Positions 1-6,420 of a DNA stretch of 64,000 nucleotides are shown piece after piece. Both the position numbers and the translations under genes were made by a program. This stretch comes from Alkalihalobacillus trypoxylicola (GTDB lineage Bacteria > Bacillota > Bacilli > Bacillales > Bacillaceae_D). Each line of letters opens with the position of its first letter. Position 1 is the stretch's first letter. The notes below the pieces were generated by a model, which worked only from the letters and a program-made list of their open reading frames with translations, did not search any database and was not told where the DNA came from. The DNA is taken from assembly GCF_001590785.1 (NCBI RefSeq), contig NZ_LTAO01000034.1:127535-191534 (forward strand), in the 5' to 3' direction.

Positions 1-78
1 CTCATGAGGTATGTTGCCGTTTTTTAGAGCTAGACGTTGACTTCCATATCCAGCGAACGCTTCAAATACTTTTAACAT
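1..78 (-). CDS. DNA cytosine-5 methyltransferase, 5' end only
   Basis: Only the first 26 codons are in the window; the gene runs off the left edge. The start ATG is at 78-76, three bases after the stop of the ASCH gene, so the two are probably co-transcribed. The N-terminus reads MLKVFEAFAGYGSQ. FAGYG fits motif I (F-x-G-x-G) of C5 DNA methyltransferases, which binds S-adenosylmethionine, and this motif lies at the very N-terminus in that family. The catalytic PC and ENV motifs would be outside the window. By context it is likely a solitary phage or element methyltransferase, or half of a restriction-modification system. The call rests on one motif. Confidence 0.7.
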   Translation of the reverse strand, partial: MLKVFEAFAGYGSQRLALKNGNIPHE

Positions 79-81
79 TGT

Positions 82-549
82 TTAATACCTCTTGCATACA
101 TGCTCTGGATAGGCGTTTGAAAAGTCATTTTCAATTTTTTCACCAACAAGAACAACGTTTCTTTCTATATATTCTGCGAGAAATTTGTTATTTTCTAATA
201 GCAGATATGATTGAGGGGCAACAAATCCAGGGACATTTCTCCGCAAGTCGTCTAAAGTTATGGGGTGGATTTTTTGAAATCCCTTAATTTCCATGCCGTA
301 TCTATAATTCTCGAGATACTCATCAATTCTAGTAGAAATCTCCAAACTATTAGAGTATTTTTCTTTCCAATCTGAAAGCGTATGTTTATCTCCAAAATAT
401 ACAATTCCACAAACTGCTTTTACGGGTTTACTAACATACATATATGCGAATTTGCAGTCTTTTGGAAAAGTCCTACGATATTCAATTAATTTAATTTGAC
501 CTGAAATCTTTTCGTAAACGCTTGGCCAAAAGCTCATTAGTGGCGTCAT
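82..549 (-). CDS. ASCH (PUA-like) domain protein
   Basis: A 155-residue protein with the pattern of ASCH domains: an N-terminal helix and basic strand (KLIEYRRTFPKD, about residues 20-31), then a strand with KPVKAVCGIVYFG (about 42-54). ASCH domains share the PUA fold and are thought to bind RNA or modified nucleic acid; several small phage and element proteins carry one. The start ATG at 549 follows a purine-rich GGGGGTAAAA stretch. The gene sits between an Xre regulator gene and a DNA methyltransferase start on the same strand, so a role in modified-base recognition is possible but inferred. No catalytic residues can be assigned. Confidence 0.6.
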   Translation of the reverse strand: MTPLMSFWPSVYEKISGQIKLIEYRRTFPKDCKFAYMYVSKPVKAVCGIVYFGDKHTLSDWKEKYSNSLEISTRIDEYLENYRYGMEIKGFQKIHPITLDDLRRNVPGFVAPQSYLLLENNKFLAEYIERNVVLVGEKIENDFSNAYPEHVCKRY

Positions 550-576
550 TTTTTCTGTTTTACCCCCATTATTCTG

Positions 577-651
577 TTATACATCTGTTGTAATGTTATC
601 TCCTCTATCAAGCTTTGCTAGAGATGCAGAGTTTATTCCAGTGGCATTCTT
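577..651 (-). pseudogene. Remnant of a second Xre-type helix-turn-helix gene
   Basis: Directly after the stop of the intact Xre gene, and in the same frame, about 24 codons read TGINSASLAKLDRGDNITTD and then stop. This closely matches the recognition-helix segment AGISTASMAKLGKNENVNTE of the intact neighbour. It has no start codon or ribosome binding site. It is best read as the residue of a duplicated or recombined regulator gene. Confidence 0.6.
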
Positions 652-657
652 GTGCTA

Positions 658-873
658 TTACAATTGATCATTATCCTCTACGATTTCCATAATATCTGAA
701 ATGTCGCAGTTTAGAGCATTACATACTTTTACTAAAGTTTCGGTATTAACATTTTCGTTTTTACCGAGTTTAGCCATTGAAGCAGTACTAATACCAGCGG
801 CTTCTCTTAAGTCCTTTTTTTTCATGTCTGTATCTATTAGAAGTTTCCAAAGCTTTTTATAACTTATGGACAT
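658..873 (-). CDS. Xre family transcriptional regulator (Cro/CI-type HTH)
   Basis: A 71-residue single-domain regulator. Helix 2, turn and helix 3 are visible as KKDLREAAGISTASMAKLGK, followed by the typical tail LVKVCNALNCDISDIMEIV. This compact form is common in integrative elements and beside restriction-modification genes, where it controls its own operon. It heads the leftward operon with the ASCH and methyltransferase genes and is divergent from the ImmA/IrrE-type gene. The shared 200-base intergenic region would carry its operators. Start ATG at 873 is preceded by GAGGTGGCGTA. Confidence 0.85.
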   Translation of the reverse strand: MSISYKKLWKLLIDTDMKKKDLREAAGISTASMAKLGKNENVNTETLVKVCNALNCDISDIMEIVEDNDQL

Positions 874-990
874 TACGCCACCTCACTTTATTTACTCGTA
901 TTAGTTACAAATAAAAGTGTATCACAAATTTAGTTTTGGTACATTTAAAATTTACGAATGTAAATTAAATATTGGGGAAACTAAAATACA

Positions 991-1010
991 TGCTATAATT
1001 TACCTATAAT
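991..1010 (+). promoter_or_regulatory. Promoter region for the ImmA/IrrE-type gene
   Basis: Two perfect TATAAT hexamers lie at 994-999 and 1005-1010, about 65-80 bases upstream of the start at 1074. No clear TTGACA box sits 17 bases upstream of either. The stretch lies in the divergent region shared with the Xre gene, so regulation by that protein is plausible. Confidence 0.4.
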
Positions 1011-1073
1011 TTAATATTTGGAACTGGGGAATTTTTCTTAGATTATTATTTTCATATGGGTGGGGAGAGTATC

Positions 1074-2942
1074 ATGGCAGGTAATCGTTCATTTACAAAT
1101 TATGTTGCAGATAGATTTTATAATGAGATGTTTGCTACCATACAAAGTTACATCGAAGAAAACTATGATAGCTTAGATTTACGGTTATACAAAGTTCAAA
1201 ACATTGGTGGCATTGAATTGTCAGATATCGAAGTAAAGTTCGTATCTGTTAATGACCTGCCAGATATGAAAATAAAGTTTGATGTTGTGATAGAAGCCGA
1301 ATTAGGAGTGCGCGAATCAGATTATCATTATGATGAAACGGAAAATTGCAGGCAGTGGTTTATGCTGGAATGTTACGGAGATTTGGACTGCAATTTGGAT
1401 GACTTTACAATCTCCAATGTAACTGAGTATTCCAGCAAAAATAAGCAGCCAAAACCTATGTCGGACTCTCTTGTTCCTGTCGTTAATAAGGAACAATTAG
1501 ATTTTGTTGCAACGGACTTCCTACGCAGACATTATCCAGAAGTATTAAAAAAACCAATTGCAGTTGAACCGCAAGTATTGGCTAGGAAAATGGGTCTTTC
1601 AGTAGTAATCACAGAGATTACTAAGGATTTCTCTATTTTTGGACAGATATACTTTCATGACTGTGATTCAGAGTTTTACGATAAAGACAGTGATGATATG
1701 GTACAAACCCATGTGGATGCCCGTACTATCATTGTAGATCCAAAAGCATATTTCCTTCGAAATCTTGGATCAGTCAATAACACCATAGTACATGAGTGTG
1801 TTCATTGGGACCAACATAGAAAAGCATTTGAGCTAGAACGGTTATATAACAGCAGTGCTTCACATATTAAGTGTCAGGTTGTTGGTGGTATAAAAGACAA
1901 TCACAGAGATGCGACTGATTGGATGGAATGGCAGGCAAATGCTCTTGCACCAAGAATTCAAATGCCGCTTGCCATGTTCAAAACAAAGGCCTTTGACTTT
2001 ATCAAGCAGTATCGTAATGAAATGGGTACCGATGAGATAATAGACGTAATGGAGCCGGTCATTGATGCTTTAGCTGCATTCTTCGGTGTATCTCGTATTG
2101 CAGCTAAGATTCGGATGATAGATGTCGGTTACGAGGAGGCAATTGGTACTTTTACCTTCATAGATGGACGATATATTAAACCTCATAGCTTTAAAAAGGG
2201 TGTTCTTAAAAGAAATCAAACATTCGCAATTGGAGCTATAGATGCCGCGATTCAAAGTATGATTAACCCTGAACTAAATGCTCTTGTTAGTGATGGTAGT
2301 TATCAATATGTAGATGCACACTTTGTACTAAACCATCCAAAATATTTGGAGAAAGATATATTTGGAGAAACTAGATTAACAGACTATGCTCGGACACATA
2401 TGGACGAGTGTTGTATCATTTTTGAACTGTCAATTAGTGCTGCGGTTAAAGAAAGATATCATAGTGAATGTTTTTTAAACAGGGATCAACTTTCCAACAT
2501 CAGTTTTAATATAAAATATAGTGGTGGATATGAAAATTCCAATCAGGAAAAGAAAGTAAAACTACTTGCAGATGAAATAGCCGAAAACGCACGAATTTAC
2601 AATGAGTTGCCTAACAGTTATACAAGCTCTCTTAAAATAGTACGCAAGTGGAGAAAAGTAACATTTGTTGAACTAGCGCAAAGAACAATGCTAAGTGAGC
2701 GAACTATCCGTCGAATTGTTAATGGTGAAGAGCAAGGTTCAATTAATTCATTAATTTTAATTTGCTTAGGGATGCATCTACCACCAGATATAAGCAAGCA
2801 TATAATCAATAGTTCGCCGTTTTCATTGAATTTCGGTGATCCAAATCATCAATGGTACAATTTTGCCTTGACTCATCTCTATGGGCAGACTATGGATGAA
2901 ATTAGAACGTTTTTACAGCAACATGGTGCAGAACCTTTATAA
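1074..2942 (+). CDS. ImmA/IrrE family metallo-endopeptidase with C-terminal helix-turn-helix
   Basis: A protein of about 622 residues. The motif TIVHECVHWDQ (HExxH, about residues 240-244) is the zinc site of ImmA/IrrE peptidases, which cleave Xre-type repressors to induce mobile elements. A segment near residue 540 (VTFVELAQRTMLSERTIRRI) looks like a helix-turn-helix. The N-terminal 130 residues are unrecognised. I choose ATG 1074 over ATG 1056 because GGGGAG lies seven bases before it and nothing comparable precedes 1056. The protein is much longer than ImmA itself (about 150 residues). The divergent Xre regulator is a plausible substrate, which is an inference from position. Confidence 0.75.
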   Translation: MAGNRSFTNYVADRFYNEMFATIQSYIEENYDSLDLRLYKVQNIGGIELSDIEVKFVSVNDLPDMKIKFDVVIEAELGVRESDYHYDETENCRQWFMLECYGDLDCNLDDFTISNVTEYSSKNKQPKPMSDSLVPVVNKEQLDFVATDFLRRHYPEVLKKPIAVEPQVLARKMGLSVVITEITKDFSIFGQIYFHDCDSEFYDKDSDDMVQTHVDARTIIVDPKAYFLRNLGSVNNTIVHECVHWDQHRKAFELERLYNSSASHIKCQVVGGIKDNHRDATDWMEWQANALAPRIQMPLAMFKTKAFDFIKQYRNEMGTDEIIDVMEPVIDALAAFFGVSRIAAKIRMIDVGYEEAIGTFTFIDGRYIKPHSFKKGVLKRNQTFAIGAIDAAIQSMINPELNALVSDGSYQYVDAHFVLNHPKYLEKDIFGETRLTDYARTHMDECCIIFELSISAAVKERYHSECFLNRDQLSNISFNIKYSGGYENSNQEKKVKLLADEIAENARIYNELPNSYTSSLKIVRKWRKVTFVELAQRTMLSERTIRRIVNGEEQGSINSLILICLGMHLPPDISKHIINSSPFSLNFGDPNHQWYNFALTHLYGQTMDEIRTFLQQHGAEPL

Positions 2943-2958
2943 AAAATTTTTTGAGAAG

Positions 2959-2982
2959 CGGACACGAGATGTCCGTTTTTTT
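2959..2982 (+). terminator. Rho-independent terminator
   Basis: CGGACA, loop CGAGA, TGTCCG, then seven T residues, 16 bases after the stop of the ImmA/IrrE-type gene. Confidence 0.85.
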
Positions 2983-2996
2983 AGCTATATCTATAT

Positions 2997-3044
2997 GAGC
3001 CATACATGAATCCTATCAAGGTTTTGTGTATGGCTCTTTTTTTT
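2997..3044 (+). terminator. Second hairpin with T-tract
   Basis: GAGCCATACA at 2997-3006 pairs perfectly with TGTATGGCTC at 3027-3036, followed by T residues. It stands in tandem behind the first terminator. The 20-base loop is long, so it may instead be the end of an unannotated short transcript. Confidence 0.55.
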
Positions 3045-3057
3045 ATTGCCTTTTTAG

Positions 3058-3231
3058 GTATTTTTGAACGAAAAGGGCGCTTTATTTCAAAAAAATAACG
3101 GGCATGAGGTGACCGCTAGGGTTGTCCATTTCTCACTTACAATAAAAACAGATGAGGGAAAGGTCTTTAATAGATTTCGAGATTCGATCGTTTCTCATCT
3201 AAAAAAATATCAAATGCCTGATTTGCAATAA
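3058..3231 (+). other. Possible gene remnant (57 codons, no clear start)
   Basis: An open frame between TAG at 3055 and TAA at 3229 whose translation looks protein-like (for example VVHFSLTIKTDEGKVFNRF and IVSHLKKYQMPDL). No ribosome binding site precedes the only candidate start (TTG 3064). I do not recognise it. It is probably the 3' end of a gene lost during decay of the island. Confidence 0.3.
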
Positions 3232-3405
3232 GGGCAAAGGATACATATTGTTGCGCTACAGTCCACAGGAGGATTGTTGCGTTTCAATAGAAGTACCTTA
3301 CCTTATTGCGCTCATTTTTAGGTTGAAAGGGTCTGTGTACTTCAAGCACAGGCCTATTTTTGTATCCTTTGCCGCCAATGCAATCCGGTGGAGAGGTGCA
3401 AAAAC

Positions 3406-3900
3406 ATGTCAAGAGCGTACAAAACAAGCAAAAAGAAGAGAACCAACTACATTTATTACACCGCTGAAGGAACAAAGATTGTTATAACCCCTAGTGAAGA
3501 CGGAGTAACCGAAGCCGATATCGATCTTCTTCATTCCATGGATGATTTCGAAGTGGACGAGCAGCGCCGCTACGATTACCGAGTTACAGCCCATCTTGAT
3601 GCTTATCATGATGGAGAAAATGATTCTGCCAATGATAGAAATAAGTACCTTTCTGATGAAAGTCTTAATCCTGAGAAGCATCTCCTTGAAATTGAAGATG
3701 AAGCTGAACACCAAGAATTACTGAAGCGACTGTCCGAGGCTATGGAACACCTGACACAGAAGGAAAAAGAACTATTTACGAAAAAATTCGTAGATAAACA
3801 GACAAACGTTGCCATAGCAGCTAAACTGGTTGTTTCAGAAACAACAATTCGGAAGCATCTAAAGAAACTTAAAGAAAAATTAGGAAAAATCTTAACATAA
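3406..3900 (+). CDS. Sigma-70 region 4-like regulator of the element
   Basis: A 164-residue protein. The C-terminal 60 residues carry a sigma region 4/LuxR-like helix-turn-helix: LTQKEKELFTKKFVDKQTN, then VAIAAKLVVSETTIRKHLKK. There is no recognisable region 2, so it may not bind core polymerase as a classical sigma factor; it may be a phage-type late activator. Start ATG 3406 has GGAGAGG 9 bases upstream; the ATG at 3388 lacks a site. It is the first gene of the replication cassette, as in related Firmicute elements, which suggests it drives the following operon. Confidence 0.75.
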   Translation: MSRAYKTSKKKRTNYIYYTAEGTKIVITPSEDGVTEADIDLLHSMDDFEVDEQRRYDYRVTAHLDAYHDGENDSANDRNKYLSDESLNPEKHLLEIEDEAEHQELLKRLSEAMEHLTQKEKELFTKKFVDKQTNVAIAAKLVVSETTIRKHLKKLKEKLGKILT

Positions 3901-3925
3901 AATCTTCTTCAAAAAATTCTTTCCT

Positions 3926-3987
3926 AAAAAGGGGGTTCGAAAGAGCCCTCTTTTTCGCTTATCGGTGAGGGGAGATAAATCGCCCCT
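3926..3987 (+). ncRNA. Two-hairpin structured element, copy 1
   Basis: Hairpin 1 is AAAAAGGG...CCCTCTTTTT (3926-3955) with GGGGGTTCGA in the 5' arm and loop. A conserved linker TTTTTCGCTTAT leads to hairpin 2, AGGGG-10 nt-CCCCT (3968-3987). Copy 2 at 8369-8426 has the same layout. In hairpin 2 the arms are AGGGG/CCCCT here and AGGAC/GTCCT there, so two base pairs changed while pairing was kept. It lies just upstream of the small-gene/DUF2800 operon. Structured RNA candidates named after DUF2800 and DUF2815 genes have been described; whether this is one of them is untested. Confidence 0.6.
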
Positions 3988-4003
3988 GGAAAGGAGACTG
4001 AAT

Positions 4004-4231
4004 ATGAGCCTGAAACACAAGGTCACAATCAATGTGGCAAAAACTGGGGGAGATAGAAGTCCTGTAATTCAAAGCAGCAGAAAAACGATCCGAAGTAGAA
4101 TGCTAGATTTCTTATTTGGAAAGAAAGTAAGCTTGCTTGTCATTACTCCCGGTGACTCAGTCGAGACGGTAGAAATCAGGGAACTTAAGGAAGGAGGTGT
4201 CGGCCATGAGCAAAACCAAGCTTCTTCTTGA
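4004..4231 (+). CDS. Small basic protein of the replication cassette
   Basis: 75 residues, basic in the N-terminal half (KTIRSRMLDFLFGKK) with a strand-rich C-terminus (SLLVITPGDSVETVEI). I do not recognise a family. Start ATG 4004 has AAGGAG seven bases upstream; the frame extends further 5' but without a site. It overlaps the next gene by 26 bases, which suggests translational coupling. Position directly after the structured element and before DUF2800 is typical of small accessory genes in these cassettes. Confidence 0.6.
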   Translation: MSLKHKVTINVAKTGGDRSPVIQSSRKTIRSRMLDFLFGKKVSLLVITPGDSVETVEIRELKEGGVGHEQNQASS

Positions 4232-4523
4232 TGTAGTCACTGATCTCATATCATTAGCAGACAGTCTTAAAACTGTTGCGGAAGCCTTAGCAAATAACGA
4301 GCCTGCCGAAAGGCCAAAGGAGGAACAACCTCAGCCTGAAGATCAGCCAGAGAAAAGGCAGGTTACTTTAGAAGAGGTAAGGGCTGTACTGGCTGAGAAG
4401 AGTCATGACGGATTTACAGCTAATGTGAGAGCTCTACTACAAAAGTATGGTGCATCTAAACTCAGCGAGATTGATCCAACCAAGTACTCTTCCCTGCTCT
4501 CTGATGCGGAGGGGTTAAAATGA
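4206..4523 (+). CDS. Hypothetical cassette protein with C-terminal SAP-like segment
   Basis: 105 residues: an N-terminal helix (LLLDVVTDLISLADSLKTVA), an acidic proline- and glutamine-rich linker, and a C-terminal helical segment (VTLEEVRAVLAEKS... VRALLQKYGASKLSEI). Similar proteins are found next to DUF2800 genes in phage-like elements and are sometimes labelled Rrp5-like, without functional evidence. Start ATG 4206 has GGAGGTG six bases upstream; the in-frame GTG at 4197 overlaps that site. The stop overlaps the DUF2800 start (ATGA), so the genes are translationally coupled. Confidence 0.6.
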   Translation: MSKTKLLLDVVTDLISLADSLKTVAEALANNEPAERPKEEQPQPEDQPEKRQVTLEEVRAVLAEKSHDGFTANVRALLQKYGASKLSEIDPTKYSSLLSDAEGLK

Positions 4524-5647
4524 GCAATCATGCCATCCTCTCTGCATCAGGGGCTCATCGCTGGATGAACTGTACACCATCGGCCAGGCTTGAGCTAGAG
4601 TTTGATGATAAAAGTGGTGAAGCGGCAGCCGAAGGAACCGCTGCCCATGCATTGAGTGAACACAAACTTCGAAAGGCACTGAGGATGCAATCAGACAAGC
4701 CTGTCTCGCAGTACGATTCTGATGAGATGGACAAGTTTACCGATGAATACGTGGAGTTCGTGCTTGAGATTATTGAGCAAGTCAAACAAGACTGTAATGA
4801 TCCGCTCGTTTTAATTGAACAGCGTCTCGATTTTTCAACCTATGTTCCAGATAGTTTTGGGACCGGTGACTGTTTAATCATCGCTGACGGAACTCTTCAC
4901 ATAATCGATTTTAAGTACGGACAAGGTGTCTTGGTCAGTGCAGAGGAAAACCCACAAATGAAGCTCTATTCCCTTGGTGCACTAGAGTTATTTGATGGTA
5001 TTTATGACATCGGTGAGGTTTCAATGACAATCTATCAACCTAGGCGAGAAAATGTTAGCACATCTACAGTTTCAAAAGAAAGTCTGTATCAATGGGCTGA
5101 TGAAATTTTGAAACCTAAAGCAGAATTAGCTTTTACTGGTGACGGTAACTATTGTCCGGGTGAATGGTGCCAATTTTGTCGGGCAGCAGTGAAATGTAGA
5201 GCAAGAGCGGAAGAAAAAATGAAACTGGCAGTATTTGAATTTACTTTACCACCACTACTGTCAGATGAAGAAATCGCAGAGATTCTATCATCCCTAGGTG
5301 ACCTTACTAACTGGGCAAACGACATCATGGCTTATGCAGCAAATGCAGCCATTAATCATGGGAAAGAGTGGCCGGGATTTAAGGTCGTTACAGGACGATC
5401 GAACCGCAAATACACAAATGAAAAAGCAGTAGCTGAAGCTGTGAAGAAGGCAGGCTATCAAGACATTTTCAGGCAAAGCCTCATCACGATTACCCAGATG
5501 GAAAAATTGCTAGGGAAGAAACGTTTTAATGAAATTTTAGGGGGGCTGGTCAAGAAGCCACCCGGAAAACCTGTGCTCGTACCTGTCTCAGATAAGCGTT
5601 CTGAAATAACAATTGGGACAGCAAAAAATGATTTTATGGAGGAATAA
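4520..5647 (+). CDS. DUF2800 protein, PD-(D/E)XK nuclease-like with Cys cluster
   Basis: 375 residues, the usual length for DUF2800 phage proteins. The N-terminus (SASGAHRWMNC) and EGTAAHALSEH resemble the RecB/Cas4-like nuclease fold. GTGDCLII followed by HIIDFKYGQG gives the D...DxK metal site. A cluster of cysteines in CPGEWCQFCRAAVKC (about residues 213-227), together with an upstream Cys, could hold an iron-sulphur cluster as in Cas4/AddB. It likely processes DNA ends during element replication or recombination with the DUF2815 protein and the polymerase that follow. Activity is inferred from motifs. Confidence 0.8.
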   Translation: MSNHAILSASGAHRWMNCTPSARLELEFDDKSGEAAAEGTAAHALSEHKLRKALRMQSDKPVSQYDSDEMDKFTDEYVEFVLEIIEQVKQDCNDPLVLIEQRLDFSTYVPDSFGTGDCLIIADGTLHIIDFKYGQGVLVSAEENPQMKLYSLGALELFDGIYDIGEVSMTIYQPRRENVSTSTVSKESLYQWADEILKPKAELAFTGDGNYCPGEWCQFCRAAVKCRARAEEKMKLAVFEFTLPPLLSDEEIAEILSSLGDLTNWANDIMAYAANAAINHGKEWPGFKVVTGRSNRKYTNEKAVAEAVKKAGYQDIFRQSLITITQMEKLLGKKRFNEILGGLVKKPPGKPVLVPVSDKRSEITIGTAKNDFMEE

Positions 5648-5650
5648 ATA

Positions 5651-6211
5651 ATGTCAAATAAAGTAAAAACAACAAACCCTACGAAAGTAATTACTGGAGT
5701 TGTAAGACTCTCTTATGCCAATGTGTGGGAACCAAAATCTATCAATGGTGGAGCTGAAAAATACAGTGTGAGTTTAATTATTCCTAAAAGTGATACAAAG
5801 ACGCTCACAGCTATTAATGAGGCAATAAATGCTGCAATTGAAGAAGGTAAAGGGAAATTTGGCGGTAAGATCCCAAATAAAGCAGCCTTAAAGATTCCTC
5901 TTCGCGATGGAGATATTGATCGGCCTGATGATGAAGCCTATGCGAACAGTTACTTCGTCAATGCAAATAGCAATACACCTCCGCAAGTCGTAGATAAAGA
6001 TATCAATCCAATTCTTGAGCGTTCGGAAATCTACTCAGGTGTCTACGCAAGAGTAAGTATTAACCTATATGCCTTCAACTCCAATGGAAACAAAGGTGTG
6101 GCGTGTGGCCTTGGTAATATTCAAAAGATCCGAGATGGAGAGCCTCTAGGTGGGCGAACAAATGCAGCTGAAGATTTTGCCACTGATGTGGATGATGACT
6201 TTCTATCATAA
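5651..6211 (+). CDS. DUF2815 protein, probable ssDNA-binding protein
   Basis: 186 residues, matching the DUF2815 family found between DUF2800 and family A DNA polymerase genes in Firmicute phages and elements. It starts with a segment like KVITGVVRLSYANVWEP and ends with an acidic tail (DFATDVDDDFLS). The family is thought to resemble OB-fold ssDNA-binding proteins; an acidic C-terminus that could recruit partners fits that idea. The start is three bases after the DUF2800 stop with GGAGG overlapping the stop, so it belongs to the same operon. Confidence 0.8.
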   Translation: MSNKVKTTNPTKVITGVVRLSYANVWEPKSINGGAEKYSVSLIIPKSDTKTLTAINEAINAAIEEGKGKFGGKIPNKAALKIPLRDGDIDRPDDEAYANSYFVNANSNTPPQVVDKDINPILERSEIYSGVYARVSINLYAFNSNGNKGVACGLGNIQKIRDGEPLGGRTNAAEDFATDVDDDFLS

Positions 6212-6226
6212 AGAAACAAATTAAAA

Positions 6227-6262
6227 CTGAGGGGGGAGCTATAGCTGCTCCCTCTTCTGCTA
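6227..6262 (+). other. Hairpin, possible degenerate third copy of the structured element
   Basis: GGGAGC-7 nt-GCTCCC with GAGGGG before and TCTTCTGCTATT after. The order G-rich arm, C-rich arm, pyrimidines, GCTAT recalls hairpin 1 and linker of the elements at 3926 and 8369. Hairpin 2 is missing. It lies between DUF2815 and the polymerase gene. Confidence 0.3.
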
Positions 6263-6267
6263 TTACT

Positions 6268-6360
6268 GAAAAGAAAGTTTGGAAGGGGATTTTTGGATAT
6301 GAAGGTCAATATCAAGCTATTAGTTTCGGTAGGATTAGAAGACTTAAACCGAAAGTTTAG
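6268..6360 (+). pseudogene. NUMOD4 fragment of an HNH homing endonuclease
   Basis: The frame reads EKKVWKGIFGYEGQYQ and then AISFGRIRRLKPK before TAG. This fits the NUMOD4 motif (W-x-x-I-x-G-Y-E-G-x-Y-x-x-S-x-x-G-R-x-x-S-L) that precedes the HNH domain in phage homing endonucleases. No start codon and no HNH part remain. It is a relic of a free-standing endonuclease once inserted upstream of the polymerase gene, a common target. Confidence 0.65.
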
Positions 6361-6420
6361 CGTAAAACCCTATGCGGTTTCCCAACAAACTAGCAGCATA
6401 AAGAGCGGGAGGACATTCAA

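Noticed and set aside
3248-3487. 79-codon frame upstream of and overlapping the sigma-like gene
   Set aside because: No ribosome site, composition unlike a protein, and its second half overlaps the convincing sigma-like gene in another frame.
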